This document shows, one piece after another, positions 1 through 8,632 of a stretch of 64,000 nt of DNA (position 1 is its first letter; each line of letters opens with the position of its first letter). A program made the translations under genes and the position numbers. This stretch comes from JALZKA01 sp963715405. Its GTDB lineage: Bacteria > Actinomycetota > Thermoleophilia > Solirubrobacterales > 70-9. The stretch is taken from contig OY970239.1 in NCBI GenBank assembly GCA_963715405.1, positions 310,001-374,000 of the forward strand, read 5' to 3'. The notes beneath the pieces are model-generated. The model was not told the DNA's origin. It saw only the letters and a list, made by a program, of their open reading frames with translations, and ran no database searches.

Positions 1-2
1 AG

Positions 3-392
3 GTGTGCCCGGACGGGGCGACGGACTTGCGCCAGGTTCTCGGCGACCCGACTAGCCCGCTGGTTTGTGACGATCCCGATAGCGCTCCTCGCGCTGCCGC
101 CACCTCGGCCGAAGCCACGGATCCCCTTGAGCGTGGCACCGGAGAAGATCCGAGTGTCGCACCTCCCCCCGATCCGGCGGCTCCCGGAGGCGACTTCGAT
201 CTGCCCGAGCTGCCAGAGCTTCCAGGCAGCCTGCCGGTTGACCCGGCGGACAGCACCTCGCCTGACCTCGATGAAGTCCTCGACAACCTGCCAGGGCTTG
301 GCAGGGAGGACTCCAGAAGTCGCGCCAAGAGCGAGCGCGACGGCTCAGGGCAAGCGGCAACTGACCTCCTCGACTTCCTCTTTACGCCATGA
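3..392 (+). CDS. Mce/MlaD family protein, C-terminal fragment (cut by window edge)
   Basis: Only the last 129 codons are inside the window; the gene surely begins upstream, so the GTG at position 3 is probably not the true start. What remains is the low-complexity tail, rich in Pro, Asp, Glu and Leu (DLPELPELPGSLPVDPAD), with no folded domain visible. Similar acidic/proline tails follow the helical domain in actinobacterial Mce proteins. Its TGA overlaps the ATG of the next mce gene (ATGA), so it is the first visible member of a translationally coupled mce operon. The Mce assignment rests on this context, not on a domain seen here. Confidence 0.6.
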   Translation: MCPDGATDLRQVLGDPTSPLVCDDPDSAPRAAATSAEATDPLERGTGEDPSVAPPPDPAAPGGDFDLPELPELPGSLPVDPADSTSPDLDEVLDNLPGLGREDSRSRAKSERDGSGQAATDLLDFLFTP

Positions 393-2107
393 GGGGACGC
401 AGCCCAGGAGCAACCCTTGCAGCCTCGCCGACGATGGTCGGCGCGGTCACGACGCTGATCATCATCGTCGCCGTCTTCCTCGCCTATAACGCGAACAACG
501 GCCTGCCGTTCGTGCCCGTCTACTCAGTCTCGGTGGACGTTCCGAACGCCGCCCGCCTCGGCACGAACAACGAGGTGCGGATCGGTGGCACCCGGGTCGG
601 CGTGGTCGAGTCGATCGAGCCCATCGCGCTCGGCGAAGGGGAGCGGACCGCGGCGCTTCAGGGCGATCCGAACGCCACTGACGTGCCGAACCTCGGCGCG
701 AGGCTCAACCTGAAGCTCGACAAGGCCGCTGAGCCGCTTCCCCAGGACTCGGTCTTCCGCGTCCGCTACCGCTCCACGTTCGGCCTCAAGTACCTGGAGA
801 TCGTCCGTGGCACTGGCCCGGACGCAGACGAAGGCCACATTTTCGACGGCACGAACGACACCGGCAACGTCGAGTGCGCCATTCCTACTGAACCGGCCAG
901 CTTCTCGGGCTCGATCCCCGAGGAGGCGAAGGACGGCTGCTTCCAGGAGCAGACCGAGTTCGACGCGATCAACAACACCTTCGACAACGCGACGCGCAAG
1001 GCGGCGCGAGACAACCTGGTCGGCTTCGGCGGCGCGTTCGCGGGTCGCGGCGCCTCGCTGAACGACGCGATCGAAGAGCTCCGCCCGTTGATCGAGAACA
1101 TCGCGCCGGTTTCCCGCATCCTCTCCGACCCTTCGACTCAGCTTGAGCGCTTCATCGTGTCCCTGGCGCGCACGGCCGAGATCGTCGCCCCGGTCGCCGA
1201 GAATCAGGCCCAGTTCTTCGAGAACGCGGCGATCGCCTTCGCCGCGATCGCCCGGGACCCCGAGGCGCTCAAGGAGACGATCTCGGAGGGACCGCCAACC
1301 CTGGAGACGGCGATCGACACGCTGCCGAGGCAGCGCCCGTTCCTCGCCGAGTTCGCCGAGCTCTCGCGACGCCTGCGCCCTGGTGTTCAGGACTTGCGGG
1401 TTGCATTGCCCGTCCTCAACTCCGCGATCGACGTCGGCACCCCGGTTCTCGCGCGTACACCGCGAATGAACCGCGACCTTCGTGGCGTGTTCGTGGAGCT
1501 CAGAGACCTCGTTACGCAGGAATCGACGCCCATTGCGCTCAACCGCCTCCGTGACACGTTCGACTCCGCCGAGCACTTCGCCGAGTGGGTAGTGCCCGCG
1601 CAAACGGTCTGCAACTACTTCAACTACTGGTTCACCTTCTTCCCCGAGGCGCTGTCGGATCAGGACCAGGCGGGTTATTCCTTCCGCCAGGCGCTCACGA
1701 ACGCGCCCGTGGGGCCGACCGGGATCCAACTCGGCCCCGTGGCGCTCCAGGTGCCCGGCGAGGCCCAAGGCCCCATCGCCGCCTATTCCGGTGTCCAGGC
1801 GAACGGCAAGCACGGCGCCCTTCCTGTTCCTGGCGATCCGCACACGGAGGGCGTATTCGACCCCGAGGAGATCCCGATTCTTCACGGCGACCCGTTCGGG
1901 CCGACAGGTCAAGACGGAAGCGACTGCCAGGCTGGGCAGACCGGCTACCTCCTGGGTGAGCTCAGGATTCCCGGGCAGCCCAAATCGAACCCGGCGGTCG
2001 GCGTCCAGGACCTCCCCGGCAGCCGAGGTATCACCAACCTCTTCTACGACGAGGGCGGCGTCCGCACCTTCCCCGCACCGACCAACGTCCCCTCGAGGCA
2101 GCCATGA
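389..2107 (+). CDS. Mce/MlaD family lipid-transport protein
   Basis: A 572-residue Mce protein. An N-terminal membrane anchor (about residues 17-33, VGAVTTLIIIVAVFLAY) is followed by an MlaD/MCE domain (about 45-145, with the typical VRIGGTRVGVVESI segment) and a long helical region with leucine-rich heptads (about 195-390) as in Mce1/Mce4 proteins. The C-terminal part from about residue 400 is specific and contains NYFNYWF. Mce proteins assemble into a periplasmic or cell-wall conduit that feeds lipids or sterols to a YrbE permease. The start ATG overlaps the previous stop and the stop overlaps the next ATG, so it is in a tight operon. Confidence 0.9.
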   Translation: MRGRSPGATLAASPTMVGAVTTLIIIVAVFLAYNANNGLPFVPVYSVSVDVPNAARLGTNNEVRIGGTRVGVVESIEPIALGEGERTAALQGDPNATDVPNLGARLNLKLDKAAEPLPQDSVFRVRYRSTFGLKYLEIVRGTGPDADEGHIFDGTNDTGNVECAIPTEPASFSGSIPEEAKDGCFQEQTEFDAINNTFDNATRKAARDNLVGFGGAFAGRGASLNDAIEELRPLIENIAPVSRILSDPSTQLERFIVSLARTAEIVAPVAENQAQFFENAAIAFAAIARDPEALKETISEGPPTLETAIDTLPRQRPFLAEFAELSRRLRPGVQDLRVALPVLNSAIDVGTPVLARTPRMNRDLRGVFVELRDLVTQESTPIALNRLRDTFDSAEHFAEWVVPAQTVCNYFNYWFTFFPEALSDQDQAGYSFRQALTNAPVGPTGIQLGPVALQVPGEAQGPIAAYSGVQANGKHGALPVPGDPHTEGVFDPEEIPILHGDPFGPTGQDGSDCQAGQTGYLLGELRIPGQPKSNPAVGVQDLPGSRGITNLFYDEGGVRTFPAPTNVPSRQP

Positions 2108-3930
2108 GGACCGGCGCGCGCAGAGAACGGCTCCCGAACTGGGCGATCGGCCTGATCCTGGTCATCGCCCTCGTCATCGCATCGCTCTATGCGTTCACGA
2201 AGTCCGTGCCCTGGGCGAACCCGCACACCGTCCAGGCGGTCTTCCCCTCGGCGGCGAACATCCGGCCCGCCTCGCCGGTTCGGATAGCAGGCGTAAACGT
2301 GGGCAAGGTGACGAAGATCGAGCACCTCCAACCCGATGACGCCGCCGACCTGAACGCCCAGGCGGGTACCTCCGACGACCCGGCGGCATCGGTTCCCTCG
2401 ACGGCGACGGTGGTGACGATGGAGCTCGAGGACTCGGCGCTTCCGATTCACACCGACGCGACCATGAAGCTCCGGCCGCGCCTCTTCCTCGAGGGCAACC
2501 TCTTCGTCGACCTGCGGCCAGGAACGCCGAACGCAGAGGAAGCGGAGGACGGCTACGTCTTCCCTGTCTCCCAAACCTCGATCGCTGTACAGATCGACCA
2601 GATCTTCACGACGCTTCAGGCGGACGTTCGCTCAAACCTTCAGACGCTCCTCGACGAGCTCGGCACGGCATTCAAGAACGGCGGTGCCGCGGGGTTCCGC
2701 GAGATCTACAAGAGCTCGCCGGGGGCCTTCCGCTACACGGCCGAGGTGAATGAGGCGTTCCTCGGTACGGAGGAGCACGACCTCTCAGAGCTGATCGTGA
2801 ACCTCGACTCCACGATCGAGGCTCTCAACCAGGGGCGTGACCTCCAGGATCTCGTGACGAACCTGCGGGTCGTGCTCGGATCGTTTGCGGCAGAGACCGA
2901 GAGCCTCGAGCAGGCGATCGCGATCCTGCCCGACGTCCTCCGCGAGGGCAGGCCGGCGCTCGCCAGCCTCAACGAATCGTTCCCGGCACTGCGCGCGTTC
3001 TCGCGCGAGGCACTGCCCGGCGTGCGCTCGACGCCCGCGATGCTCGATGCGGTGACGCCGCTTCTCCGGCAGGTGCGCGGCCTGGTCTCGAAGCCAGAGC
3101 TGCGGGGGCTCACCGCAGACCTGCGAGTCGCGATCCCCGACCTCGCTGCCCTTTCGAAGCAGACGGTGCCCACGCTCGAACAAGCGCGCCCGCTTTCGAG
3201 CTGCTTCAACGAGGTGATCGTGCCGTTCGGCTACCAGACGGTCGAAGACGATCAAACGCCGGCTAGCGGCCAGATCTACGAAGAGCTCGGATACGGGCTC
3301 GTGGGAATCGCCGGAGAGAGCCGCTCCGGCGACGCCAACGGCCCATACATCCGCGTCCAGGCCGGCGGTGGCGCCAACACGATCACCTATCCGAACTCCT
3401 ACGAGACCGCGACAGGCCTCGTGGACGCGATCGGGATCACGCCGGCCCCGCTCCTGGGCGCGATTCCCGCCCAGTCCGATTCGGCGAAGACGCCGTTCCG
3501 CCCCGGCGTGCCTTGCGAGAGACAGCTTCCGCCCGACCTGGGCGCCTCGAGCTTCGACCTCGATCCGCTCGTGGACCCGCTTTCCGCTCCGGTCGGGCCG
3601 CGACAGGCAAGCGACGAGCTCATTGCCGCAGTGGAAGAGGCGAACGCGCAGCTCGAAGAGCTTCAAGGGGGCCAAGCGCCCGGCGAGGCCGCCAGCACGG
3701 AGACACCTGGCGAGACCGACAGCGCGGATACCCCTGTTGATGCCGACAGCGAGGATTCATCCGACGAGGCCAGCGCGGATTCACCCGACGGGGTTGCCCG
3801 CGCCGAGGGGTCCGACGAAGACGCCAGCGCAGAAGAGCTCTGGGAGCAGGCCCTTGCCGATGTCGCAAAGGAGCTCGCGGCGGTCTACGACATGGAGTAC
3901 CTCCTCGACCTGGAGGACAGCGCACCATGA
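2104..3930 (+). CDS. Mce/MlaD family lipid-transport protein with acidic repetitive tail
   Basis: A 608-residue Mce protein. It has a membrane anchor (about 16-33), an MCE domain (about 38-155, PVRIAGVNVGKVTKI) and a helical domain to about residue 400. The last ~100 residues are an acidic Ser/Glu/Asp/Thr-rich tail (TETPGETDSADTP and similar short degenerate repeats) ending in a predicted helix. The tail is longer than in the sister genes and may reach into the cell envelope. Coupled by 4-nt overlaps to the genes on both sides. Confidence 0.9.
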   Translation: MRTGARRERLPNWAIGLILVIALVIASLYAFTKSVPWANPHTVQAVFPSAANIRPASPVRIAGVNVGKVTKIEHLQPDDAADLNAQAGTSDDPAASVPSTATVVTMELEDSALPIHTDATMKLRPRLFLEGNLFVDLRPGTPNAEEAEDGYVFPVSQTSIAVQIDQIFTTLQADVRSNLQTLLDELGTAFKNGGAAGFREIYKSSPGAFRYTAEVNEAFLGTEEHDLSELIVNLDSTIEALNQGRDLQDLVTNLRVVLGSFAAETESLEQAIAILPDVLREGRPALASLNESFPALRAFSREALPGVRSTPAMLDAVTPLLRQVRGLVSKPELRGLTADLRVAIPDLAALSKQTVPTLEQARPLSSCFNEVIVPFGYQTVEDDQTPASGQIYEELGYGLVGIAGESRSGDANGPYIRVQAGGGANTITYPNSYETATGLVDAIGITPAPLLGAIPAQSDSAKTPFRPGVPCERQLPPDLGASSFDLDPLVDPLSAPVGPRQASDELIAAVEEANAQLEELQGGQAPGEAASTETPGETDSADTPVDADSEDSSDEASADSPDGVARAEGSDEDASAEELWEQALADVAKELAAVYDMEYLLDLEDSAP

Positions 3931-5312
3931 TGACCGCGATCCGCAAGAACCTCCGGAACTTCATCGCGGTCGTCGTGCTGATCATCTTCGCCGGGGCGAT
4001 CAGCTACTACATCCTCCAGGAGCAGCGGCTTCGGATCCCGGTGCTCGAGGAGAAGCCCTTCCAGTTCCAGGCCGAGTTCGACAACGCGCAGGGCGTCGTC
4101 GCAGGCCAGGGCCAGACGCTCAGGGTTGCGGGGGTCAGGATCGGCGACGTCTCGAAGGTCGAGCTCGTCGACGGCCGGGCGATGGTCACGTTCGACGTCG
4201 ACCGCGAGTTCCTGCCGATCTACGAGAACGCGCAGATCCTGATGCGCCCCCTCACCGGCCTCAGGGACATGTTCTTCTCGCTCGACCCCGGCACGCGCTC
4301 GGCCGAGGGAGGCGAGATCGAAGAAGGCGACACGCTGCCGCTCGCAAACACGGCTCCCGACGTGCCGCTCGACCAGGTGCTGGAGGCGCTCGACAACGAC
4401 AACCAGGCCTACCTGCGCGCGATTCTGGTCGGTGCGGGCCAGGGTCTCGAGGGCCGGGGCCGCGACCTAGGCCGGCTCCTGGGCAGCCTCGGGCCGATCA
4501 ACCGCGACCTCGAAAAGCTCAACACCGCGGTCGCCGAGCGAGACGAGAACCTGAGCCGGCTCGTCCACAATCTCTCGATCCTCACCAAATCGATCGGCTC
4601 GCAGGATCAGGACATCGTGCGCCTTGTAACGGCATCGAACGACACGCTTGCGGCGATCGCATCCGAGGATCCAGACGTCCGCACTGCGACGAGCCTTCTG
4701 CCGGGGGCGCTCGGGGAGACCCGCACGGCACTCGCCGAGGCGCGAAAGCTTGGCGAGGAGCTAGGGCCGACGTTCAACTCGCTGCGTCCCTTTGCGCGCA
4801 ACCTGCCTGAGCTAAACAGCTCCACGACCAAGCTGGCGAAGGCCGTGACGCCGGTGATCCGCGACGAGATCCGCCCGTTCGTCCGCACGGCGCGGGAGCC
4901 AGTCGACGACATCAGGGTTGGCGCCCAGAACCTTTCGGAGGCCGCCCCCGACCTGAAGTCGGTCTTCTCGCGCCTCAACCGCGTGGTGAACATGGCTGCC
5001 TACAACCCGGGCGGTCAAGAGCCATGCACCGGTGACCCGGCCACGCTCTGCCCCGCTGGCCCGGGCCGGTCAGCCCGCGACGAGGGCTATCTCTACTGGC
5101 TGGGCTGGCTCGGCCACAACTCGGCGAGCGTCTTTAAGACCCAGGACGGGAACGGTCTTTGGCGCCGCATTTACTTCACCGCGAGCTGTCAGGAGCTGAA
5201 CAACCTCATCACCGGGTTCCCCGTCCTGCAAGGCAACCCGCTTGAGGACGTCTACGCCGGGATCGTCACCGGCCTTGGTCCGCTGTTCGCCCCGGGAGGT
5301 GTCTGCAACTAA
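3927..5312 (+). CDS. Mce/MlaD family lipid-transport protein
   Basis: A 461-residue Mce protein, the shortest of the set. N-terminal membrane segment (about 10-30, FIAVVVLIIFAGAISYYIL), MCE domain (about 40-135, LRVAGVRIGDVSKVEL), helical domain (about 150-360) and a C-terminal part with YLYWLGWLGHN. The start ATG directly follows and overlaps the previous stop (ATGATG), and the stop TAA overlaps the next ATG (TAATG). A subunit of the same putative lipid importer as its neighbours. Confidence 0.9.
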   Translation: MMTAIRKNLRNFIAVVVLIIFAGAISYYILQEQRLRIPVLEEKPFQFQAEFDNAQGVVAGQGQTLRVAGVRIGDVSKVELVDGRAMVTFDVDREFLPIYENAQILMRPLTGLRDMFFSLDPGTRSAEGGEIEEGDTLPLANTAPDVPLDQVLEALDNDNQAYLRAILVGAGQGLEGRGRDLGRLLGSLGPINRDLEKLNTAVAERDENLSRLVHNLSILTKSIGSQDQDIVRLVTASNDTLAAIASEDPDVRTATSLLPGALGETRTALAEARKLGEELGPTFNSLRPFARNLPELNSSTTKLAKAVTPVIRDEIRPFVRTAREPVDDIRVGAQNLSEAAPDLKSVFSRLNRVVNMAAYNPGGQEPCTGDPATLCPAGPGRSARDEGYLYWLGWLGHNSASVFKTQDGNGLWRRIYFTASCQELNNLITGFPVLQGNPLEDVYAGIVTGLGPLFAPGGVCN

Positions 5313-6919
5313 TGCAGAAGCAAGCTCCCTCAGTCGGCCGCATCCTCGTCGCCGCAGGCTTTGCGATCTCGTGCTTCCTCCTGATCTTGTTCCTGTGGGT
5401 TGCCTTCGGCGGACCGGTTCCCCTGAAGCCTGAGAGCTACAAGATCAACGCCTACTTCCCGGAGGCCACGCAGCTCGCTGCCGAGTCCGACGTCAGGATC
5501 GGTGGCGTCTCGGTCGGCAAGGTGAAGGAGGTCTCCCTCGCCCCCATCGACGCCCGGATCGAGGGCAACGACACGACCAAGGCTGTGCTCGAGATCAGGC
5601 CGGAGTTTGCCCCGATCTCAGATGACGCGAAAGCGATCCTCCGCCAGAAGACGCTTCTCGGCGAGACCTACGTCGAGCTCACATCGGGCACTGAGCCGGG
5701 CTCGTCAGACGACGTCTCGCTCGGCGCCGCGGCGGCCAGTTCGGACGCTGACGCTTCCGAGGTCGAGGCGATCGAGGAGGGCGGGACGCTCGAGCTCACG
5801 CAGACCACCAACGCGACTCAGATCGACGAGATCTTCAACGCGCTCGATCCCGAGACGCGCGCCGCGTTCCAGGAATGGCAGCAGTCGGCCGCGCAAGCCG
5901 TGAACGGCCGCTCGCTCGACTTGAACGACGCTTTCGGCAACTTCGGGCCGACCCTGGTCGACGCCACAGCCGCACTCGAAATCTTGAACTCTCAGAAGGA
6001 CTCGCTGCGCGGTCTCGTCCGGGATACGGGCGTGGTGTTCGAGGCCGTGAGCGAGCGCGACCAGGCGCTGGCGGGGGCGATCACGGGCTCCGAGGACACC
6101 TTCGGGGCGCTCGCCGACGCCGACGAGGCGCTTGCGGAGAGCTTCCAGATCCTGCCCACCTTCCAGCGCGAGACTCGGGCGACGCTCACGCGCCTCGACG
6201 AGTTCCAGGCCGACACGCGGCCGCTCATCCAGAAGCTCCTGCCGGTCGCGAAGGACATCAGCCCCACCCTCGACAGCGTGCGCCGACTCTCGCCGCCCCT
6301 GGAGCGGCTCTTCAAGGACCTCGACCCGCTCATCGACGCCTCCCGTGCCGGGTTCCCCGCGCTCGAGCGCTTCATCGGCCCGGAGGGGCTCCAGCCGGTC
6401 CTGGAACAGCTGGACCCGTTCTTGTCGAACCTCAACCCGGCGCTTCGCTACCTCGCCTTCTATCGCAAGGCTGCGGCCGACTTCCTGACCGGCCCGCCGG
6501 CCGCGTTCTCCGGATCGCTCGAGCCGATTCCTGGACAGCCGGCAGCCCGTCACTACCTCAAGCAGCTCGCGTACACGTCCGAGGAGGCGCTCGGCGTCTT
6601 CCCCACCCGCATCAAGCAAAACCGCGGCAACGCGTATCCCATGCCCGAATACCTGAACGGGGCGATTGGCCATCCGGAGCGCGGTATCTACGGGATGTTC
6701 GACTGCAAGAACCTCGATTACGGCCCAGGCTCCACACCCCCCGACGAGGACGTGCACTATCACGAGACCAATGTGAACGGCACGCCCGGAGACGTGGTCG
6801 GCCATACGGGGGACCAGGGAGACGAGGTCTCTCCGAGCTTCGCCCCCTGCTATATCCAGGGGGACTTCCCCGGAATCTTCGGTGGCGAACGCGCCCCTCA
6901 GTTGTTCCAAGACCCGTAG
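5312..6919 (+). CDS. Mce/MlaD family lipid-transport protein
   Basis: A 535-residue Mce protein and the last of the five consecutive mce genes here. Membrane anchor at about residues 12-32, MCE domain about 40-160 (DVRIGGVSVGKVKEVSL) with an inserted acidic loop of Ala/Ser/Asp, and a helical domain about 170-400. The C-terminal region contains two Cys residues (MFDCKNLDYG, FAPCYIQGD) that could form a disulfide outside the cell. After the stop there is no further mce gene, so this is probably the last mceF-like position. Confidence 0.9.
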   Translation: MQKQAPSVGRILVAAGFAISCFLLILFLWVAFGGPVPLKPESYKINAYFPEATQLAAESDVRIGGVSVGKVKEVSLAPIDARIEGNDTTKAVLEIRPEFAPISDDAKAILRQKTLLGETYVELTSGTEPGSSDDVSLGAAAASSDADASEVEAIEEGGTLELTQTTNATQIDEIFNALDPETRAAFQEWQQSAAQAVNGRSLDLNDAFGNFGPTLVDATAALEILNSQKDSLRGLVRDTGVVFEAVSERDQALAGAITGSEDTFGALADADEALAESFQILPTFQRETRATLTRLDEFQADTRPLIQKLLPVAKDISPTLDSVRRLSPPLERLFKDLDPLIDASRAGFPALERFIGPEGLQPVLEQLDPFLSNLNPALRYLAFYRKAAADFLTGPPAAFSGSLEPIPGQPAARHYLKQLAYTSEEALGVFPTRIKQNRGNAYPMPEYLNGAIGHPERGIYGMFDCKNLDYGPGSTPPDEDVHYHETNVNGTPGDVVGHTGDQGDEVSPSFAPCYIQGDFPGIFGGERAPQLFQDP

Positions 6920-6948
6920 CACAGATCCGCCTCTGGCAGACTCGGGTC

Positions 6949-7647
6949 GTGTCCTTGGCTGACGATTGGGCGGGCGCAGTTCGCGATCTTGCCGAGAAGC
7001 GCGGCGTGCGCTACGAGCCGGTGGGCGGGCTGAATCCGCCGGGTGGTCCCGCTGCGCTCTGCCCCGGCGGGTCGAACCGATTGGTGGGCGAGCTCGATTC
7101 CGGCTTCTGGGGCGCGTCGTGTGACGCGCTAGAGCGCGAGGAGGGCGGCCTGTTCAAGAAATCCGTCGTTCCGGGCGCGGTCGTGGCCAAGGCCCACATG
7201 CCCGACGTGGCGGAGGCGACACCGCCGTTCAACGTCGAGTCGCTCGCCGGCGCCGAGGACCTCCTCGAAAGCCGGGTGAGCCGCAAGCGCGTCGAATTCG
7301 AATCCATCGAGTTCAACCGCCGGTTCATTGCCACGGTCCCGCGTGAGCACGACCCCACGGCGCTCCGGGAGACCTTCGGGCCCGGCTTCTTGGACTGGGC
7401 GGCGCAGATCACCGCTGACGTCGATTTCGGCGTCTCCGAGCGCCAGCTCTACTTCCTCTGGCGCCTGCGCGAGCGGACTCGTGAGGAGTACTCGGAAGCG
7501 CTGAAGAACGCGGGCGAGCTCTTCCGGCGGATCCGCTCAGAGGTCGAGGAGCACGGCACCCACACCTACCCAGCCGGCCCTTGGCACGCAGGCCTCGAGC
7601 CGTTTCCCGCGGGGTCTGACCCCAGTCACACCACCGGCGGCTCGTAG
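6949..7647 (+). CDS. Uncharacterised protein, 232 residues
   Basis: The frame is open further upstream, but that part lies antiparallel or in frame conflict with the mce gene. The first start after the mce stop is a GTG at 6949, giving SLADDWAGAVRDLAEKRG. No signal peptide or membrane segment is visible. It is a mixed, mostly charged soluble protein with a motif-like end (YPAGPWHAGLEPFP). I do not recognise the family. It lies 29 nt after the mce operon, so co-transcription is possible. Its last 22 nt overlap the convergent NUDIX gene. Confidence 0.65.
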   Translation: MSLADDWAGAVRDLAEKRGVRYEPVGGLNPPGGPAALCPGGSNRLVGELDSGFWGASCDALEREEGGLFKKSVVPGAVVAKAHMPDVAEATPPFNVESLAGAEDLLESRVSRKRVEFESIEFNRRFIATVPREHDPTALRETFGPGFLDWAAQITADVDFGVSERQLYFLWRLRERTREEYSEALKNAGELFRRIRSEVEEHGTHTYPAGPWHAGLEPFPAGSDPSHTTGGS

Positions 7648-8336
7648 CCTTCGTCGCCCGGCATGAGCATGCGCCAGCCGGCTTCCGAGTCGTCGGGTAC
7701 GACGTTCGGCATGATCGCCTCGACGACGGTCGCGCGAGCAGCATCCATCGCCTCGTCGGCCGTGTCGAACGGCGCGAGCGATTCGAGCTGCTTGATCGTC
7801 GGGAAGACCAGCTCGATCTCCCCGGCCTCGCCGCGCTCGAGCGCCGTCCGGGGGTTCACCCAGGCCGCATCGACGATCTCCGAGCCGTCAGGCTCAGGCG
7901 GCGAGTGGGCGGGGGCAAGCGCCAGATAAAAGCGGGTGTCGAATCTGATCGGCACGGGCTCGGGCGTGATCCAGCGCGACCACGGGACCAGCTCCGCGGA
8001 GAGGTCGAGCTGGATGCCGGCCTCTTCCGCCAGCTCGCGGATTGCGGCGGCGCGGTGCGCCAGCTCGTCCGCATCCGCGTCCGTCTCGGCCCCCGAGACG
8101 CCCGTGATCAGCTCGTCGGCCTCGACCCGGCCGCCGGGAAAGACCCACACGCCGGGCATGAAGCGGGCGTTCTCGGTTCTCCTCACGAGCAGCACCTCGA
8201 GCTCGCGCTGGGCGTGCTTGCCACCGCGGCGAAGCAGGAGGATCGTGGCCGCCGGCCGGGTCGGTGCGGGCTCGAAGCCCTCCTCGAAGGGGTTGCGAGC
8301 GCCGGCGGCGTCGGGAGGCAGCTTCTGCTCGGCCAT
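7626..8336 (-). CDS. NUDIX hydrolase
   Basis: A 236-residue NUDIX protein, probably hydrolysing a nucleoside-diphosphate-linked substrate such as a CoA or sugar nucleotide. The Nudix box is visible as FPGGRV followed after an insertion by RELAEEAGI. The insertion between the Gly and REUXEE halves resembles NUDT19-type enzymes (CoA diphosphatases), but the substrate cannot be read from sequence. The ATG at 8336 (MAEQKLP) is preferred because GAAAGGA lies just upstream; in-frame ATGs at 8345 and 8390 are alternatives. Convergent with the preceding gene (22-nt overlap) and divergent from rubredoxin. Confidence 0.85.
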   Translation of the reverse strand: MAEQKLPPDAAGARNPFEEGFEPAPTRPAATILLLRRGGKHAQRELEVLLVRRTENARFMPGVWVFPGGRVEADELITGVSGAETDADADELAHRAAAIRELAEEAGIQLDLSAELVPWSRWITPEPVPIRFDTRFYLALAPAHSPPEPDGSEIVDAAWVNPRTALERGEAGEIELVFPTIKQLESLAPFDTADEAMDAARATVVEAIMPNVVPDDSEAGWRMLMPGDEGYEPPVV

Positions 8337-8407
8337 CGCGCCCATCCTTTCGTATCGGGCGGCGCACCGAACGGCAAACGTCCGACGCACGCCCTGTAGG
8401 CGGGCAA

Positions 8408-8436
8408 TTGAGAGGTTTGTCCTCGTTGGCTAATCT
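8408..8436 (+). promoter_or_regulatory. Sigma70-type promoter of the rubredoxin gene (leaderless)
   Basis: TTGAGA (8408-8413), a 17-nt spacer, then TAATCT (8431-8436). The expected start of transcription is about 8443-8447, essentially at the ATG (8447), and no Shine-Dalgarno sequence precedes that ATG. This indicates a leaderless mRNA, as is common in actinobacteria. Confidence 0.5.
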
Positions 8437-8446
8437 CACCGCGCTC

Positions 8447-8629
8447 ATGAGCACGACCGAGACCAAGCAGCAGTGGATCTGCACCTCCTGCGGCTTTCTC
8501 TACGACCCGGACGAGGGCGATCCCGACGGCGGCATCCCGCCCGGAACCGAGTTCTCAGACATCCCGGACAACTGGTTTTGCCCCGTCTGCGGCGCCCGGA
8601 AGTCCGACTTTGAGCCTTACGAGGGGTAG
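8447..8629 (+). CDS. rubA: Rubredoxin
   Basis: A 60-residue rubredoxin, a one-iron electron carrier. The two CxxC knuckles are Cys12-TS-Cys15 (WICTSCGFLYDP) and Cys45-PV-Cys48 (WFCPVCGARKSDF), with the conserved G-x-PPGT-F-D-P-W pattern between them; length is normal for the family. In actinobacteria such proteins often serve alkane or fatty-acid hydroxylases, but none is adjacent here. The frame is open upstream; the ATG at 8447 is chosen because the protein then starts right before the domain and a promoter fits directly upstream. Confidence 0.95.
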   Translation: MSTTETKQQWICTSCGFLYDPDEGDPDGGIPPGTEFSDIPDNWFCPVCGARKSDFEPYEG

Positions 8630-8632
8630 CGG

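Noticed and set aside
524..1912. Long minus-strand ORF opposite the second mce gene
   Set aside because: Antisense shadow of a GC-rich gene; Arg/Leu/Val-rich composition with no domain, while the plus strand encodes a clear Mce protein.
5705..6922. Long minus-strand ORF opposite the last mce gene
   Set aside because: Antisense shadow, no family resemblance, and the sense frame is a full Mce protein.
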